43,482 nt of DNA from Nitrososphaerota archaeon (lineage in GTDB: Archaea; Thermoproteota; Nitrososphaeria; Nitrososphaerales; Nitrosopumilaceae). The notes below the pieces were generated by a model. It did no database searches. It was not told where the DNA came from and was given only the letters and a program-made list of their open reading frames with translations. This document shows, in pieces, positions 33,080 through 40,959 of the stretch. Position numbers and translations under genes: made by a program. The stretch is from NCBI GenBank assembly GCA_022562615.1, contig JADFOW010000003.1:1-43482 (forward strand). Direction: 5' to 3'. Position 1 is the first letter of the stretch. Each line of letters starts with the position of its first letter.

Positions 33080-33546
33080 ATTATTTTTTGTTTAATTTTG
33101 CTGAAATTTGTTTCATTAATCATATTCACCAGAGTAATTTCATTTTGAAAATAAGTAATTTGTGATTTTGTAACTGTTAGAAAAGGATCTGGACTATTAG
33201 AATTAATTATTCTTCGGTTATTGTCAATTCCATTTTTGTATAATTTAAACAAAGAATGTCCAGCTTTATGTCCCCAAACCTCTTTACCACATACAATTAT
33301 TGTTTTGATTTTTTTATTCTGATTAACATGTCGAATTATTAGATCTATTCCTTTATTTTCTGAAAGTAACCTTCCAACGATGGAAATATGTTGTAAAATG
33401 TCAGAATTGGCTATTTTTTTAAGCAGGTCTAGGCTTGAAAGTGTACATACAGCAATGGTAGAATCAGGATTTCCTTGATATGATTCTTCAGGAATTGGTA
33501 AAATTACCTTACATAACACACCAATCATATTTTCTAAACTGTTCAT
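33076..33546 (-). CDS. MtrA-like corrinoid-binding domain protein
   Basis: A 156-residue protein matching the soluble domain of tetrahydromethanopterin S-methyltransferase subunit A: IAVCTLSSLDLLKKI, IVGRLLSENKGIDLIIRHV, KTIIVCGKEVWGHKAGHSLF (His93 at the corrinoid-ligand position), KLYKNGIDNNRRII. The C-terminal membrane anchor of MtrA is absent, as in the soluble MtxA-type proteins. The host is not a methanogen, so its partner and methyl acceptor are unknown. ATG 33546 overlaps the stop of the upstream 46-aa ORF (ATGA), so they are coupled. Confidence 0.8.
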   Translation of the reverse strand: MNSLENMIGVLCKVILPIPEESYQGNPDSTIAVCTLSSLDLLKKIANSDILQHISIVGRLLSENKGIDLIIRHVNQNKKIKTIIVCGKEVWGHKAGHSLFKLYKNGIDNNRRIINSNSPDPFLTVTKSQITYFQNEITLVNMINETNFSKIKQKII

Positions 33547-33683
33547 CGAGTCTCACGTAAAGATTTTGCAATATATTCAATATTCTTTGAGGTAACTTTG
33601 GGATTAATTGGCTCTTTTAGTATCGAAATAACGGCAGAAATATCTTCTTTTCCTACAATTGGAGCATTGATTGGGATTTTCAA
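33543..33683 (-). CDS. 46-aa ORF resembling a DegT aminotransferase N terminus
   Basis: TTG 33683 to TGA 33543-33545 encodes MKIPINAPIVGKEDISAVIS, then ILKEPINPKVTSKNIEYIAK and SLRETR. The first 23 residues resemble the opening of DegT/DnrJ/EryC1 sugar aminotransferases (IPxNxPxxGxEEixAVxxVL), but the rest of that enzyme is missing. It overlaps the MtrA-like gene by 4 nt (ATGA). An upstream AATTTAAAG on the same strand would allow leaderless transcription from the TTG. Whether it is a coupled small protein or a remnant is open. Confidence 0.6.
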   Translation of the reverse strand: MKIPINAPIVGKEDISAVISILKEPINPKVTSKNIEYIAKSLRETR

Positions 33684-33719
33684 TAATATTTTACTCTCTG
33701 ACTAGTCTTTAAATTTCCT

Positions 33720-34334
33720 TTGTTATCAATGAATTTTTATATTTCCAAAATTTGCAAACGCATAATGAAACCACATTATCTTGAAAAATCAGATTCTGCT
33801 TACAAAGTTTTTTTGTACCTCTTTTACATATGTGGGTTCATTATGGCAGCTTCACTTGTCTTTGGAGTCTATATCACCATGATTGAATGGATGGAGAATG
33901 GAACATACGTAATGGGTGAAGCAATAAACAACACAGTAATTCCCTTTGAGAATTTTGCGAGAGTTTCTACATGGATATTTTTTTCCACAATTATTGGTTG
34001 GTATTGTGTTACAAGAATAGGTTGGAAAAGGACTGCTGGAAATAAAATTATTGGTTGGAAGATGGGATTACTTCAATTAATGTTGTTAGGATTTGCAATT
34101 ATTTCTTTGTATGAAGTAATGTATAATTTTACAGTTTTAAATGCAAAGATTACTGCAGGAGTGATCGAGGGTCAGGTTCCAGATATTGACATGCTTTTTG
34201 TTGCATATCCTGACCCAGATAGACCATGGAATCTAGTTTTTGCAACAAAGATTTTTTTGTCAGCATTTATCATTAGCGCTCATGCATTTTATCTTAGTAC
34301 GAGACCAAGGAAAAGTTTAGATTTGGAGTCTTAA
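33720..34334 (+). CDS. Four-helix membrane protein of unknown family
   Basis: A 204-residue protein with four predicted membrane helices (about 29-50, 80-98, 109-133 and 172-192). Between them lie an extracytoplasmic loop with EWMENGTYVMGEAINNTVIP and a long acidic loop (VIEGQVPDIDMLFVAYPDPD). ATG 33720 is the first start; a downstream Met (MKPHYLEKSD, 33765) may be the true one. I do not recognise the family; the size and helix pattern suggest a membrane-complex subunit. The gene is alone between MtrA-like and zinc-finger genes. Confidence 0.7.
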   Translation: MLSMNFYISKICKRIMKPHYLEKSDSAYKVFLYLFYICGFIMAASLVFGVYITMIEWMENGTYVMGEAINNTVIPFENFARVSTWIFFSTIIGWYCVTRIGWKRTAGNKIIGWKMGLLQLMLLGFAIISLYEVMYNFTVLNAKITAGVIEGQVPDIDMLFVAYPDPDRPWNLVFATKIFLSAFIISAHAFYLSTRPRKSLDLES

Positions 34335-34403
34335 AATTCATAAAAAAATTCTCAAATTCAAAAAAGATTAAACCATAGTTTCTGCTATCTAACAATAGTC
34401 GAT

Positions 34404-34592
34404 ATGGGACTATTTGGATCTAGTCAAAATGAAATGAAATGTAAGAAATGTGGAACAGTACTCCCTGATAAAGAGAGGCTAAAAAAACATCAAGAAAAAG
34501 CCCACAGCAAGAAGAAAGAAAAATGCCGAAATTGTGGTGCAGAATTTAGTTATTCTGAAGATTTAAGAAAGCATAAGAAGGGTTGTAAATAA
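34404..34592 (+). CDS. Two-finger C2H2-type zinc-finger protein
   Basis: A 62-residue protein made of two tandem zinc fingers: MKCKKCGTVLPDKERLKKHQ-x3-AH (C2H2) and KCRNCGAEFSYSEDLRKHKK-GC (C2HC). Spacing is canonical, with 12 residues between the Cys pair and the His. The highly basic sequence (many Lys) suggests nucleic-acid binding. Tiny C2H2 proteins are frequent in thaumarchaea. ATG 34404 is the only start. Confidence 0.88.
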   Translation: MGLFGSSQNEMKCKKCGTVLPDKERLKKHQEKAHSKKKEKCRNCGAEFSYSEDLRKHKKGCK

Positions 34593-34685
34593 TATCTATT
34601 TTTTGAAATTAGTTCGAAGTGTCAGTCATTAATTTTATTTAATTTCTTTTTTCTAAACTTTGTAAGAATCTTTATAGGTTTACCG

Positions 34686-35750
34686 TTGAGTAGATGTTTT
34701 GATTTGGATATTACTGAAAAAGTTGAATTAATTGAAAGACCTCCAACTGAAGAAGTAGTTACTCGTGAGGAATTAGTTGAATTATTTAAAACTAATTCTT
34801 CTCCGAAACATTACATTGGCTTAGAAATTTCTGGATTTTTACATTTAGGTAGTTTAATCAGTACAGGTTTTAAAATCAATGATTTCCTTAAAGCTGGTGT
34901 TAATTGTACAATATTTCTAGCAGATTGGCATACAATGATTAATGATAAGCTAGGTGGCGATTGGGATACAATTACTAAGGTTTCAAAATATTATGCAGAT
35001 GCATTCAAACTAGTTTGTCCACAGGCAAATATTGTACTTGGGTCTGATCTTTATGATTCTAGAAAAGAATATTGGAAAGAATTTATGGAATTTTCAAAAC
35101 ATATGTCGATCAAAAGGACCATGAGAACTCTAACAATAATGGGAAGATCAGAAGATGAATCAAAAATTGATCTTGCAAAATTACTATATCCTCCTATGCA
35201 AGCAGTTGATATTCATTCACTTGACTTAGATATTGTACATTCAGGAATGGATCAAAGAAAAATCCACATGTTAGTTAGAGAAATTTTTCCTAAAATGAAA
35301 TGGAAGGTTCCAGTAGCTGTTCATCACAAATTATTACCTGGTCTTTCAAAACCATCTGATTCAAATGATTCCCAGTTATTAGGAAAAATGAGTAAATCTG
35401 ACCCCAATTCAGGTGTTTTTATTCATGATATTGATTTTGAAATAATAAAAAAGATTACCAGAGCATGGTGTGAGGAAGCAAATACTCAGAATAATCCAAT
35501 ATTAGAGATTGCAAAGACAATCATCTTTCACGAGTTTAATGAAATGAAAGTAGAAAGAGATGAAAGATTTGGTGGAAATATCGATTATACTGATTATAAC
35601 CAACTGGAAACAGATTTTGCTGCAAAGAAGTTACATCCATCAGATCTAAAAGAAGCTGTAGGGAAGTATCTGGTTAAAGTGGTTGCCCCAATTCGCGATA
35701 AATTGAATCTAAGTCGAGAATTATTTGATGAAATAAAGAAAAGCTACTAG
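34686..35750 (+). CDS. tyrS: Tyrosyl-tRNA synthetase (archaeal/eukaryotic type)
   Basis: A 354-residue class I synthetase: the HIGH equivalent FLHLGSLI, ADWHTMINDK, the Tyr-recognition segment HSGMDQRKIHMLVR, and LLGKMSKSDPNSG (KMSKS). Its length fits the archaeal TyrRS without a C-terminal S4 domain. The frame begins at TTG 34686; another TTG at 34704 (MDITEKVELIERPP) is about 30 nt after the TATA-like TTTATAG at 34671-34677 and may be the true leaderless start. The TAG stop overlaps the TAG of cobJ in CTAG. Confidence 0.95.
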   Translation: MSRCFDLDITEKVELIERPPTEEVVTREELVELFKTNSSPKHYIGLEISGFLHLGSLISTGFKINDFLKAGVNCTIFLADWHTMINDKLGGDWDTITKVSKYYADAFKLVCPQANIVLGSDLYDSRKEYWKEFMEFSKHMSIKRTMRTLTIMGRSEDESKIDLAKLLYPPMQAVDIHSLDLDIVHSGMDQRKIHMLVREIFPKMKWKVPVAVHHKLLPGLSKPSDSNDSQLLGKMSKSDPNSGVFIHDIDFEIIKKITRAWCEEANTQNNPILEIAKTIIFHEFNEMKVERDERFGGNIDYTDYNQLETDFAAKKLHPSDLKEAVGKYLVKVVAPIRDKLNLSRELFDEIKKSY

Positions 35751-36547
35751 ACTTTTAGATCTGGGTTGGTCTGTTCTTCTAAATTATATTTTGATTTGTA
35801 ACCTCTGGGATTTATCATTAAATCTTTGTAATTGTATGTTGAAGAATTTCCAATAATTACTGTAGTAATCATTCCCAATTTATCAGAATGTTTGGGTAGA
35901 TCTTCCAAGTTAGTCATGACAATGGTTTGGGAATCTCTAAATGCTCCTTTAATTATTGCTACTGGAGTTGTAGGTTTTCTATATTTGAGAAGAATTTTTC
36001 TTGTATCTAGGAGCTGATGTATTCGTTTTTTACTAGAGGGATTGTAAATTACAATTACGAAATCACCTTGTGCTGCAGCTTCAACTCTTTTTTGGATTAT
36101 TTCCCATGGTACCAATAAATCACTCATACTTACAACTGCAAAATCCGTCATTAAAGGTGAGCCAATTATAGATGCACATGAGTTCAATGCAGATACTCCT
36201 GGCACAATTTCAACTTGCAACCCTTCTTTAGGATTCCAGCCAGATTCTGCAAGTGTTTCATAGATCAATCCTGCCATACCATAAATTCCTGGATCACCAC
36301 TTGAAACAAGTGATACTATCTTGCCTGATTTTGCCAATTCAATACACTGTTGGGCACGTTCTACCTCTTGTGTCATAGCATATCGATGTACTTCTTTGCC
36401 TTCAATAAGATCTGCAACTAGATTAACATAGGTTTCATATCCAACTATGGTATCACTTTCCGCAACCACTTCTTTGGCTCTAAAGGTCATATGATCATGA
36501 TGTCCGGGGCCAACCCCCACAATGTAGAGTTTACCAGTCAATTTCAC
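35747..36547 (-). CDS. cobJ: Precorrin-3B C17-methyltransferase
   Basis: A 266-residue tetrapyrrole methylase: LYIVGVGPGHHDHMTFRAKE, TIVGYETYVNLV, VSLVSSGDPGIYGMAGLIYE, EIVPGVSALNSCASIIGSPL and VAIIKGAFRDSQTIVMTNLE. This is the CobJ/CbiH ring-contraction enzyme that methylates C17 of the corrin precursor with SAM. No CobG-like domain is fused. The other cobalamin genes must lie elsewhere; bluB is 10 kb upstream. ATG 36547 begins it. Confidence 0.93.
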   Translation of the reverse strand: MKLTGKLYIVGVGPGHHDHMTFRAKEVVAESDTIVGYETYVNLVADLIEGKEVHRYAMTQEVERAQQCIELAKSGKIVSLVSSGDPGIYGMAGLIYETLAESGWNPKEGLQVEIVPGVSALNSCASIIGSPLMTDFAVVSMSDLLVPWEIIQKRVEAAAQGDFVIVIYNPSSKKRIHQLLDTRKILLKYRKPTTPVAIIKGAFRDSQTIVMTNLEDLPKHSDKLGMITTVIIGNSSTYNYKDLMINPRGYKSKYNLEEQTNPDLKV

Positions 36548-36593
36548 AATAAAGCTCCTTTCAAGTAATTTATCCCTTTAGTGAAATGAATTT

Positions 36594-38057
36594 TTATTGG
36601 AATGGATCTATGAAAGGGCAGTTTACAAGATGATCACTATTCATTGTACGAGCAATACTAACTGTCAATAGATTCTCTTTGTTAAAGAAATCAATATCAA
36701 ATTTTGTCTCAAGAATTTTTGCATTTCCTGGATTATTCCACTCTACATTATAGATTCGCCAAATTGGACTATAATTTTCATCTCCTAGCGCCGCAGAAGC
36801 TATTCCAGGTTGGAATCCCATTGGACCTGAACCTTTAATTCCATTTTTGAATTGGAATAAATCTACTGCAGCAGGACTTATGAGTAGTTCTGCAGAAGCA
36901 GGTGAATATGTGATGCCCATCATTTCAGCGGGTCCACTAGGTGTCGCGTCTGTTATAATGTAATAGATGGTTCTTCCATCAGGTCCCCATCCTCTATGTG
37001 CAATGAAAGTTACAATCATGTCCTCTTCATTGATTTCAATAATTTGTCCACCTGTGTATAGTGAATCGTCAGTAATTTCTTTATCGTCTCTTACCATCAT
37101 TTGACCATCAGGCCAGATTATTTGAGGAGCGTTAATTACATTGCCAGTCTCTTTGAATTCAATTCTACCTCCCTCTTTGGCTTCTAAAATTTCTTCAGCT
37201 GATTCAAAGATTATTTTATTTTGTCCTTTTTTCCATGTAATCTCCACCACTGAATTTAATGAACTATATTCTGATTCTTGAATTGGTGTGCTTGAAAATA
37301 CGTCAGCCTGATAGCCATAAATTCCGTCACCAGTTATCCCATTTGTGAAAACAAACATTAGCTGAAGTGCAGTTTCTGGTGTGTTGACAAGGGGGGGAGC
37401 TAGTTCTACCTTCCAGTCTTGTTTTTCAGTTATTACTTCTGCAAGTTCTTGATTACTGGAATCTGTAATAATATAGAAAACAGAATCTGAGTTAAAGATT
37501 CCTTTATGCATTGGTATTGCTACTGGAACATTTGTATTTGATAACAACAAAGATGATTCTTCTTTTTCAAGGTTAATTTGTTGAATTATAATTTCCGTAG
37601 GTTGTCCTCTTATCCAACCATCAACGCTAACAGTAGTTGTAAACTCTTGGGAATTAGTTGAATGCAGTGCTAAAGCAGCCCCGGTAAATTCAAAGGAATC
37701 AGACATTGTTTCTTTTTCAATTAATGATAAAGCATAGATTTTTTTTCCATCAATTGTCCATGTTGGCTGTCCTTTAGCATCATTTTCATTAATCTCATGT
37801 AAAACTACTTTCTGTACAGGTTCACTTGCAGTAAATGTCAATGAACCATCATAGATCGTTCCTTCACTTGGAGATAGAATTAACGCTAATTGATGACTTT
37901 CATGTCCTTGACCTGGATCCTGTATAGAGGTTATGGTTTGAGTAAAATGTATTTTTTTTCTAGAGTTGGCATCAACAAATTGATCAGAGATGGATGAAAT
38001 AGTTAAAATCCCTACCACAAAAATTCCTACAATAAAAACAATTAGGTACTTGTTCAA
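36594..38057 (-). CDS. Exported protein with two related beta domains (thaumarchaeal)
   Basis: A 487-residue protein. A signal-anchor (about 5-27, LIVFIVGIFVVGILTISSIS) is followed by a beta region and two similar units: about 165-300 (VFYIITDSSNQELAEVITEK, LMFVFTNGITGDGIYGYQAD) and about 330-475 (RTIYYIITDATPSGPAEMMG, LFQFKNGIKGSGPMGFQPGI). The shared order YxIITD...GI.G.G.xGxQ shows internal duplication. The end VNCPFIDPFQ contains the only Cys near the C terminus. No C-terminal anchor. Possible lipid, redox or copper role; unassigned. It may match a DUF known in thaumarchaea. Confidence 0.7.
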   Translation of the reverse strand: MNKYLIVFIVGIFVVGILTISSISDQFVDANSRKKIHFTQTITSIQDPGQGHESHQLALILSPSEGTIYDGSLTFTASEPVQKVVLHEINENDAKGQPTWTIDGKKIYALSLIEKETMSDSFEFTGAALALHSTNSQEFTTTVSVDGWIRGQPTEIIIQQINLEKEESSLLLSNTNVPVAIPMHKGIFNSDSVFYIITDSSNQELAEVITEKQDWKVELAPPLVNTPETALQLMFVFTNGITGDGIYGYQADVFSSTPIQESEYSSLNSVVEITWKKGQNKIIFESAEEILEAKEGGRIEFKETGNVINAPQIIWPDGQMMVRDDKEITDDSLYTGGQIIEINEEDMIVTFIAHRGWGPDGRTIYYIITDATPSGPAEMMGITYSPASAELLISPAAVDLFQFKNGIKGSGPMGFQPGIASAALGDENYSPIWRIYNVEWNNPGNAKILETKFDIDFFNKENLLTVSIARTMNSDHLVNCPFIDPFQ

Positions 38058-38091
38058 TGAAATTCTCTAATTTTTGTTCCCTTAAATTATT

Positions 38092-39495
38092 TTAGTTTAT
38101 TTTAGAAAGTTCAAATTCATTATGTAATGCCTTAACAGCAGTGTTTGCATCAGAATTTTTTACCACAAAGGCAAGATTAAGTTCAGAAGAACCTTGAGTA
38201 ATCATTGATACATTTACCTTATTTTTCTCCATTGCCCCAAATACTTTTGATGCAACACCTACTGTTCCACGCATGCCAGACCCAATAAGTGCAATTATTG
38301 CCATATTAGTAGTAACTTCAAGTTTTTTGATTATTTTTCCCAAAAGTTCCATCTCCAAAGTGCTTACGGCTTTATCAAGATCTGTATTTTTGACTACAAT
38401 GGTAATACTAGATTCAGAAGGATTTTGAGAAATCATCATTACGTTTATGCTTGCATTAGCTAATGTAGTAAAAATCGTCGCAGCAGTTCCTGGTGTTCCA
38501 ACCATACTTCCACCACGAATATCAATTAGTCCATTATGAGAAATATTACTTACACATTTTACGGTATTTTTAGAAGATAGTGATGGAGAAGAAGTAACTA
38601 GAGTCCCTTCATTTTTTACATTAAATGAGCTTCTTATTTTCATTGGTATTTTTTTTGTCAACAAAGGTTCAAAGGTTCGTGGATGAATTTGTTTTGCTCC
38701 AAACATAGCCATCTCAATTGCCTCTAGGTATGAAACTTCTTTGAGTAACTTGGCATTTTTGACAATTTTTGGATCAGCCGTCATTAATCCATCAACATCA
38801 CTCATTAGCCAAATCTCGTCAGCTTTAATGCAAGAACCAATTATTGTGGCTGAATAATCTGAGCCTCCTCTACCAAAGGTAGTTACGTGACCATGTTGAT
38901 CCGCTCCAGCAAATCCTCCAATAACAGGAATTATTTTCTTTGAGAACAGGGAATCTAAAGTTTTTGATATTCTAAGTCTTGTTGTATCCATTAGAGGTTT
39001 TGATTCACCAAAATTTGAATCAGTAACAATTCCTACCTCTTTACCAGTAAGAGATACTGATTCTTTTCCTAAATCATTAATTGCAGCAGAGATTAATTTT
39101 ATTGAAAGACGTTCTCCAAATGACAATAGATAATCCATTGATCTTGGAGTTACTTCTCCTAATAACACCATACCATCAATAAGGGCAACAAGTTCTGCAA
39201 AGTATTCATTTAATGTTTGTAATAATTTTTTTCTTATCTGTGATTTCTTAATTATGTGTTTAGCAAGTTCTTGATGTCGACTTACAATTTTTTTTACCAA
39301 TTGTCCTGCTTTTTTCTTTTTTTCCTTTTTTATTGATTGAGATATTTCAATTAGATCATCAGTAGTATTGCTAATTGCAGAGCAGACAATTACAAGCTGG
39401 TTCTGTTTTGATAATGATTGAATATGTTTTGCAACATTTTGTATGTCTTTTGCAGTTGAAATAGATGTTCCACCATATTTTAGGAGAAGTTTCAA
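38092..39495 (-). CDS. lysC: Aspartate kinase
   Basis: A 467-residue aspartokinase: KYGGTSISTAKDI at the N terminus, FGRGGSDYSATIIGS (substrate/ATP site), VDGLMTADPKIV and the C-terminal pair of ACT-type repeats (VMMISQNPSESSITIVVKNT; VSMITQGSSELNLAFVVKNS). The ACT repeats suggest feedback control by lysine or threonine. It makes aspartyl-phosphate for lysine, threonine and methionine synthesis. It lies 35 nt after pcn, in the same leftward operon as rpoL and tfs. Confidence 0.95.
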   Translation of the reverse strand: MKLLLKYGGTSISTAKDIQNVAKHIQSLSKQNQLVIVCSAISNTTDDLIEISQSIKKEKKKKAGQLVKKIVSRHQELAKHIIKKSQIRKKLLQTLNEYFAELVALIDGMVLLGEVTPRSMDYLLSFGERLSIKLISAAINDLGKESVSLTGKEVGIVTDSNFGESKPLMDTTRLRISKTLDSLFSKKIIPVIGGFAGADQHGHVTTFGRGGSDYSATIIGSCIKADEIWLMSDVDGLMTADPKIVKNAKLLKEVSYLEAIEMAMFGAKQIHPRTFEPLLTKKIPMKIRSSFNVKNEGTLVTSSPSLSSKNTVKCVSNISHNGLIDIRGGSMVGTPGTAATIFTTLANASINVMMISQNPSESSITIVVKNTDLDKAVSTLEMELLGKIIKKLEVTTNMAIIALIGSGMRGTVGVASKVFGAMEKNKVNVSMITQGSSELNLAFVVKNSDANTAVKALHNEFELSKIN

Positions 39496-39530
39496 TTCAA
39501 AATAACTGAATTATTTTATCTTTAAATGCT

Positions 39531-40277
39531 TTAACTTTCTACGCGTGGAGCCAAATAAAAGTGAATTCTACCAATGTTTGCCACCTTAAATTCGATTCTT
39601 AGGGGTTTGGCACTGGAAAATTCGCAAGTGATTAACCCTGCTGTTGAACCCACTGCTTTGACTACAGGATTAAGGTATTCTAGGCTATAGGTACCTGTAC
39701 TATCTTCAGTTGACGATATTTCTTCAATACCATCAGTTTCTTTTTCAAGATTAATTACCACTTCTCCTGAATCGCCTTTGCCTGAAAAATCGGCTTTTGA
39801 GTCAGACGTATGTATAGTTAAATAATCAGAAACTACTTGGACATCACCTAAAATTTTATCAAACATAGAAGATGATAAGGTAATTTTAGAATTATATGGA
39901 ATCTTTGGTAATGGTGTATCAGTTGCAGAACTTTCAATTAAACGCATTTTGTATTTTTTGTTTTTTCCAACAGTAACAAGTAACATGTTTTGTTCAGAGA
40001 TGCTAATCTCAATGCTGTCATTCTTATTTGCTCTTTTAATGAGTTTAGAAAATTCATCAATTCTAACTCCGAATTTAATATCACTATCACATTCATACTT
40101 TTCAAATGCCGAATTAGGCCATGAAATATCAATTAGAGCTACATGTGAGGGATCCATTCCTCTAAAGGTTATTCCCTCTGATGTAGCAACAAATGTGGCT
40201 TCTTCTACTAGTGTAGATATAGCTGAGATGATGGCTTTTAGATCATCTGAACCACTTGTTTTTGCTCCAAAAGTCAA
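39531..40277 (-). CDS. pcn: DNA polymerase sliding clamp (PCNA)
   Basis: A 248-residue PCNA: ISTLVEEATFVATSEGITFR, GMDPSHVALIDISWP and, at the C terminus, LEYLNPVVKAVGSTAGLITC plus the interdomain EFKVANIGRIHFYLAPR. Length and layout are standard for an archaeal clamp that tethers polymerase and other PIP-box proteins to DNA. A single pcn is expected in this lineage. The start ATG 40277 is 34 nt after the tfs stop. Confidence 0.96.
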   Translation of the reverse strand: MTFGAKTSGSDDLKAIISAISTLVEEATFVATSEGITFRGMDPSHVALIDISWPNSAFEKYECDSDIKFGVRIDEFSKLIKRANKNDSIEISISEQNMLLVTVGKNKKYKMRLIESSATDTPLPKIPYNSKITLSSSMFDKILGDVQVVSDYLTIHTSDSKADFSGKGDSGEVVINLEKETDGIEEISSTEDSTGTYSLEYLNPVVKAVGSTAGLITCEFSSAKPLRIEFKVANIGRIHFYLAPRVES

Positions 40278-40311
40278 ATTAACCTTCTTGACTTTAAGTT
40301 CAAGTTAAACG

Positions 40312-40629
40312 TTATGAGTAATCACGCCAGGTGTATTTGCATTTTGAACAACGATAAAATCGTGTTGTAGGTTCATCAGCACTTCTTGTTTGAAACATCC
40401 ACCAAACTGCTTCATCATGGCCACATTTTTCACATTCTATTTTGATTGTTGAATATGATTCTTCTCCTTCATTTTCTTCAAAAGCAAGAAGGGAAAAATC
40501 TGGTTCTTTTTCACCAACAATTTTATTTGTTTGCTTTACTTCTTGTCCTTCAGTATAACCACATTTTGAACATTGAAGTCCTGAATCACTCTTTTTTAAT
40601 TTAACCTCACATTTGGGGCAAAATTTCAT
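40312..40629 (-). CDS. Transcription factor S (TFIIS/RPB9-like)
   Basis: A 105-residue protein with an N-terminal C4 ribbon (CPKCEVKL...CSKCGY) and a C-terminal C4 ribbon (CEKCGHDEAVWW, then FYRCSKCKYTW). The second ribbon has the acidic tip QTRSADEPTT, so it can stimulate RNA cleavage by a backtracked polymerase. The first ATG (40629) abuts the rpoL stop. It is the usual archaeal TFS size. Confidence 0.95.
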   Translation of the reverse strand: MKFCPKCEVKLKKSDSGLQCSKCGYTEGQEVKQTNKIVGEKEPDFSLLAFEENEGEESYSTIKIECEKCGHDEAVWWMFQTRSADEPTTRFYRCSKCKYTWRDYS

Positions 40630-40908
40630 TTAACTTACCTTAATTGTAGAATTAAATAATTTTTTAAGTTCGTTTGTGGTTTTTATTGCAATTTCGGCGG
40701 CGTTTTTTATTTCTGTTATTGGGTTATTTTTAGATTTTATTTGCATCCCTAATTCATTGGTTAAAGGATATTTTACAATAACTCCCGCAAAATCAATGCT
40801 TGATGTCTTTAATAGTTCATGCTGAATAATATACAAAATTCCTATATCAGTGTCTTTGATGGATAGATTGATTTCTTTTGGTGCTGAACTAATTACCTGC
40901 GCGTGCAT
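40630..40908 (-). CDS. rpoL: DNA-directed RNA polymerase subunit L
   Basis: A 92-residue Rpb11-like subunit: DTDIGILYIIQHELLKTSSI, FAGVIVKYPLTNELGMQIKS and the C-terminal helix AAEIAIKTTNELKKLFN. It pairs with subunit D to assemble the polymerase core. It is the first gene of the leftward run rpoL, tfs, pcn, lysC, and the stop directly precedes the tfs ATG. ATG 40908 is the first start. Confidence 0.93.
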   Translation of the reverse strand: MHAQVISSAPKEINLSIKDTDIGILYIIQHELLKTSSIDFAGVIVKYPLTNELGMQIKSKNNPITEIKNAAEIAIKTTNELKKLFNSTIKVS

Positions 40909-40933
40909 TTATTCGGAAAAAGAACTTATTGTG

Positions 40934-40942
40934 GATATAAAT
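40934..40942 (+). promoter_or_regulatory. TATA box for the 40960 gene
   Basis: GATATAAAT sits in the 51-nt gap between rpoL and the divergent gene. Its distance suits transcription beginning at about the ATGs at 40960-40972, which excludes the longer frame from 40903. Confidence 0.5.
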
Positions 40943-40959
40943 CATTACGGTTGGTAAGA

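Noticed and set aside
40903-40959. Longer N terminus of the 41-kb hypothetical gene
   Set aside because: It would overlap the start codon of rpoL, and a TATA-like box sits inside the extension, so the start was moved to 40960.
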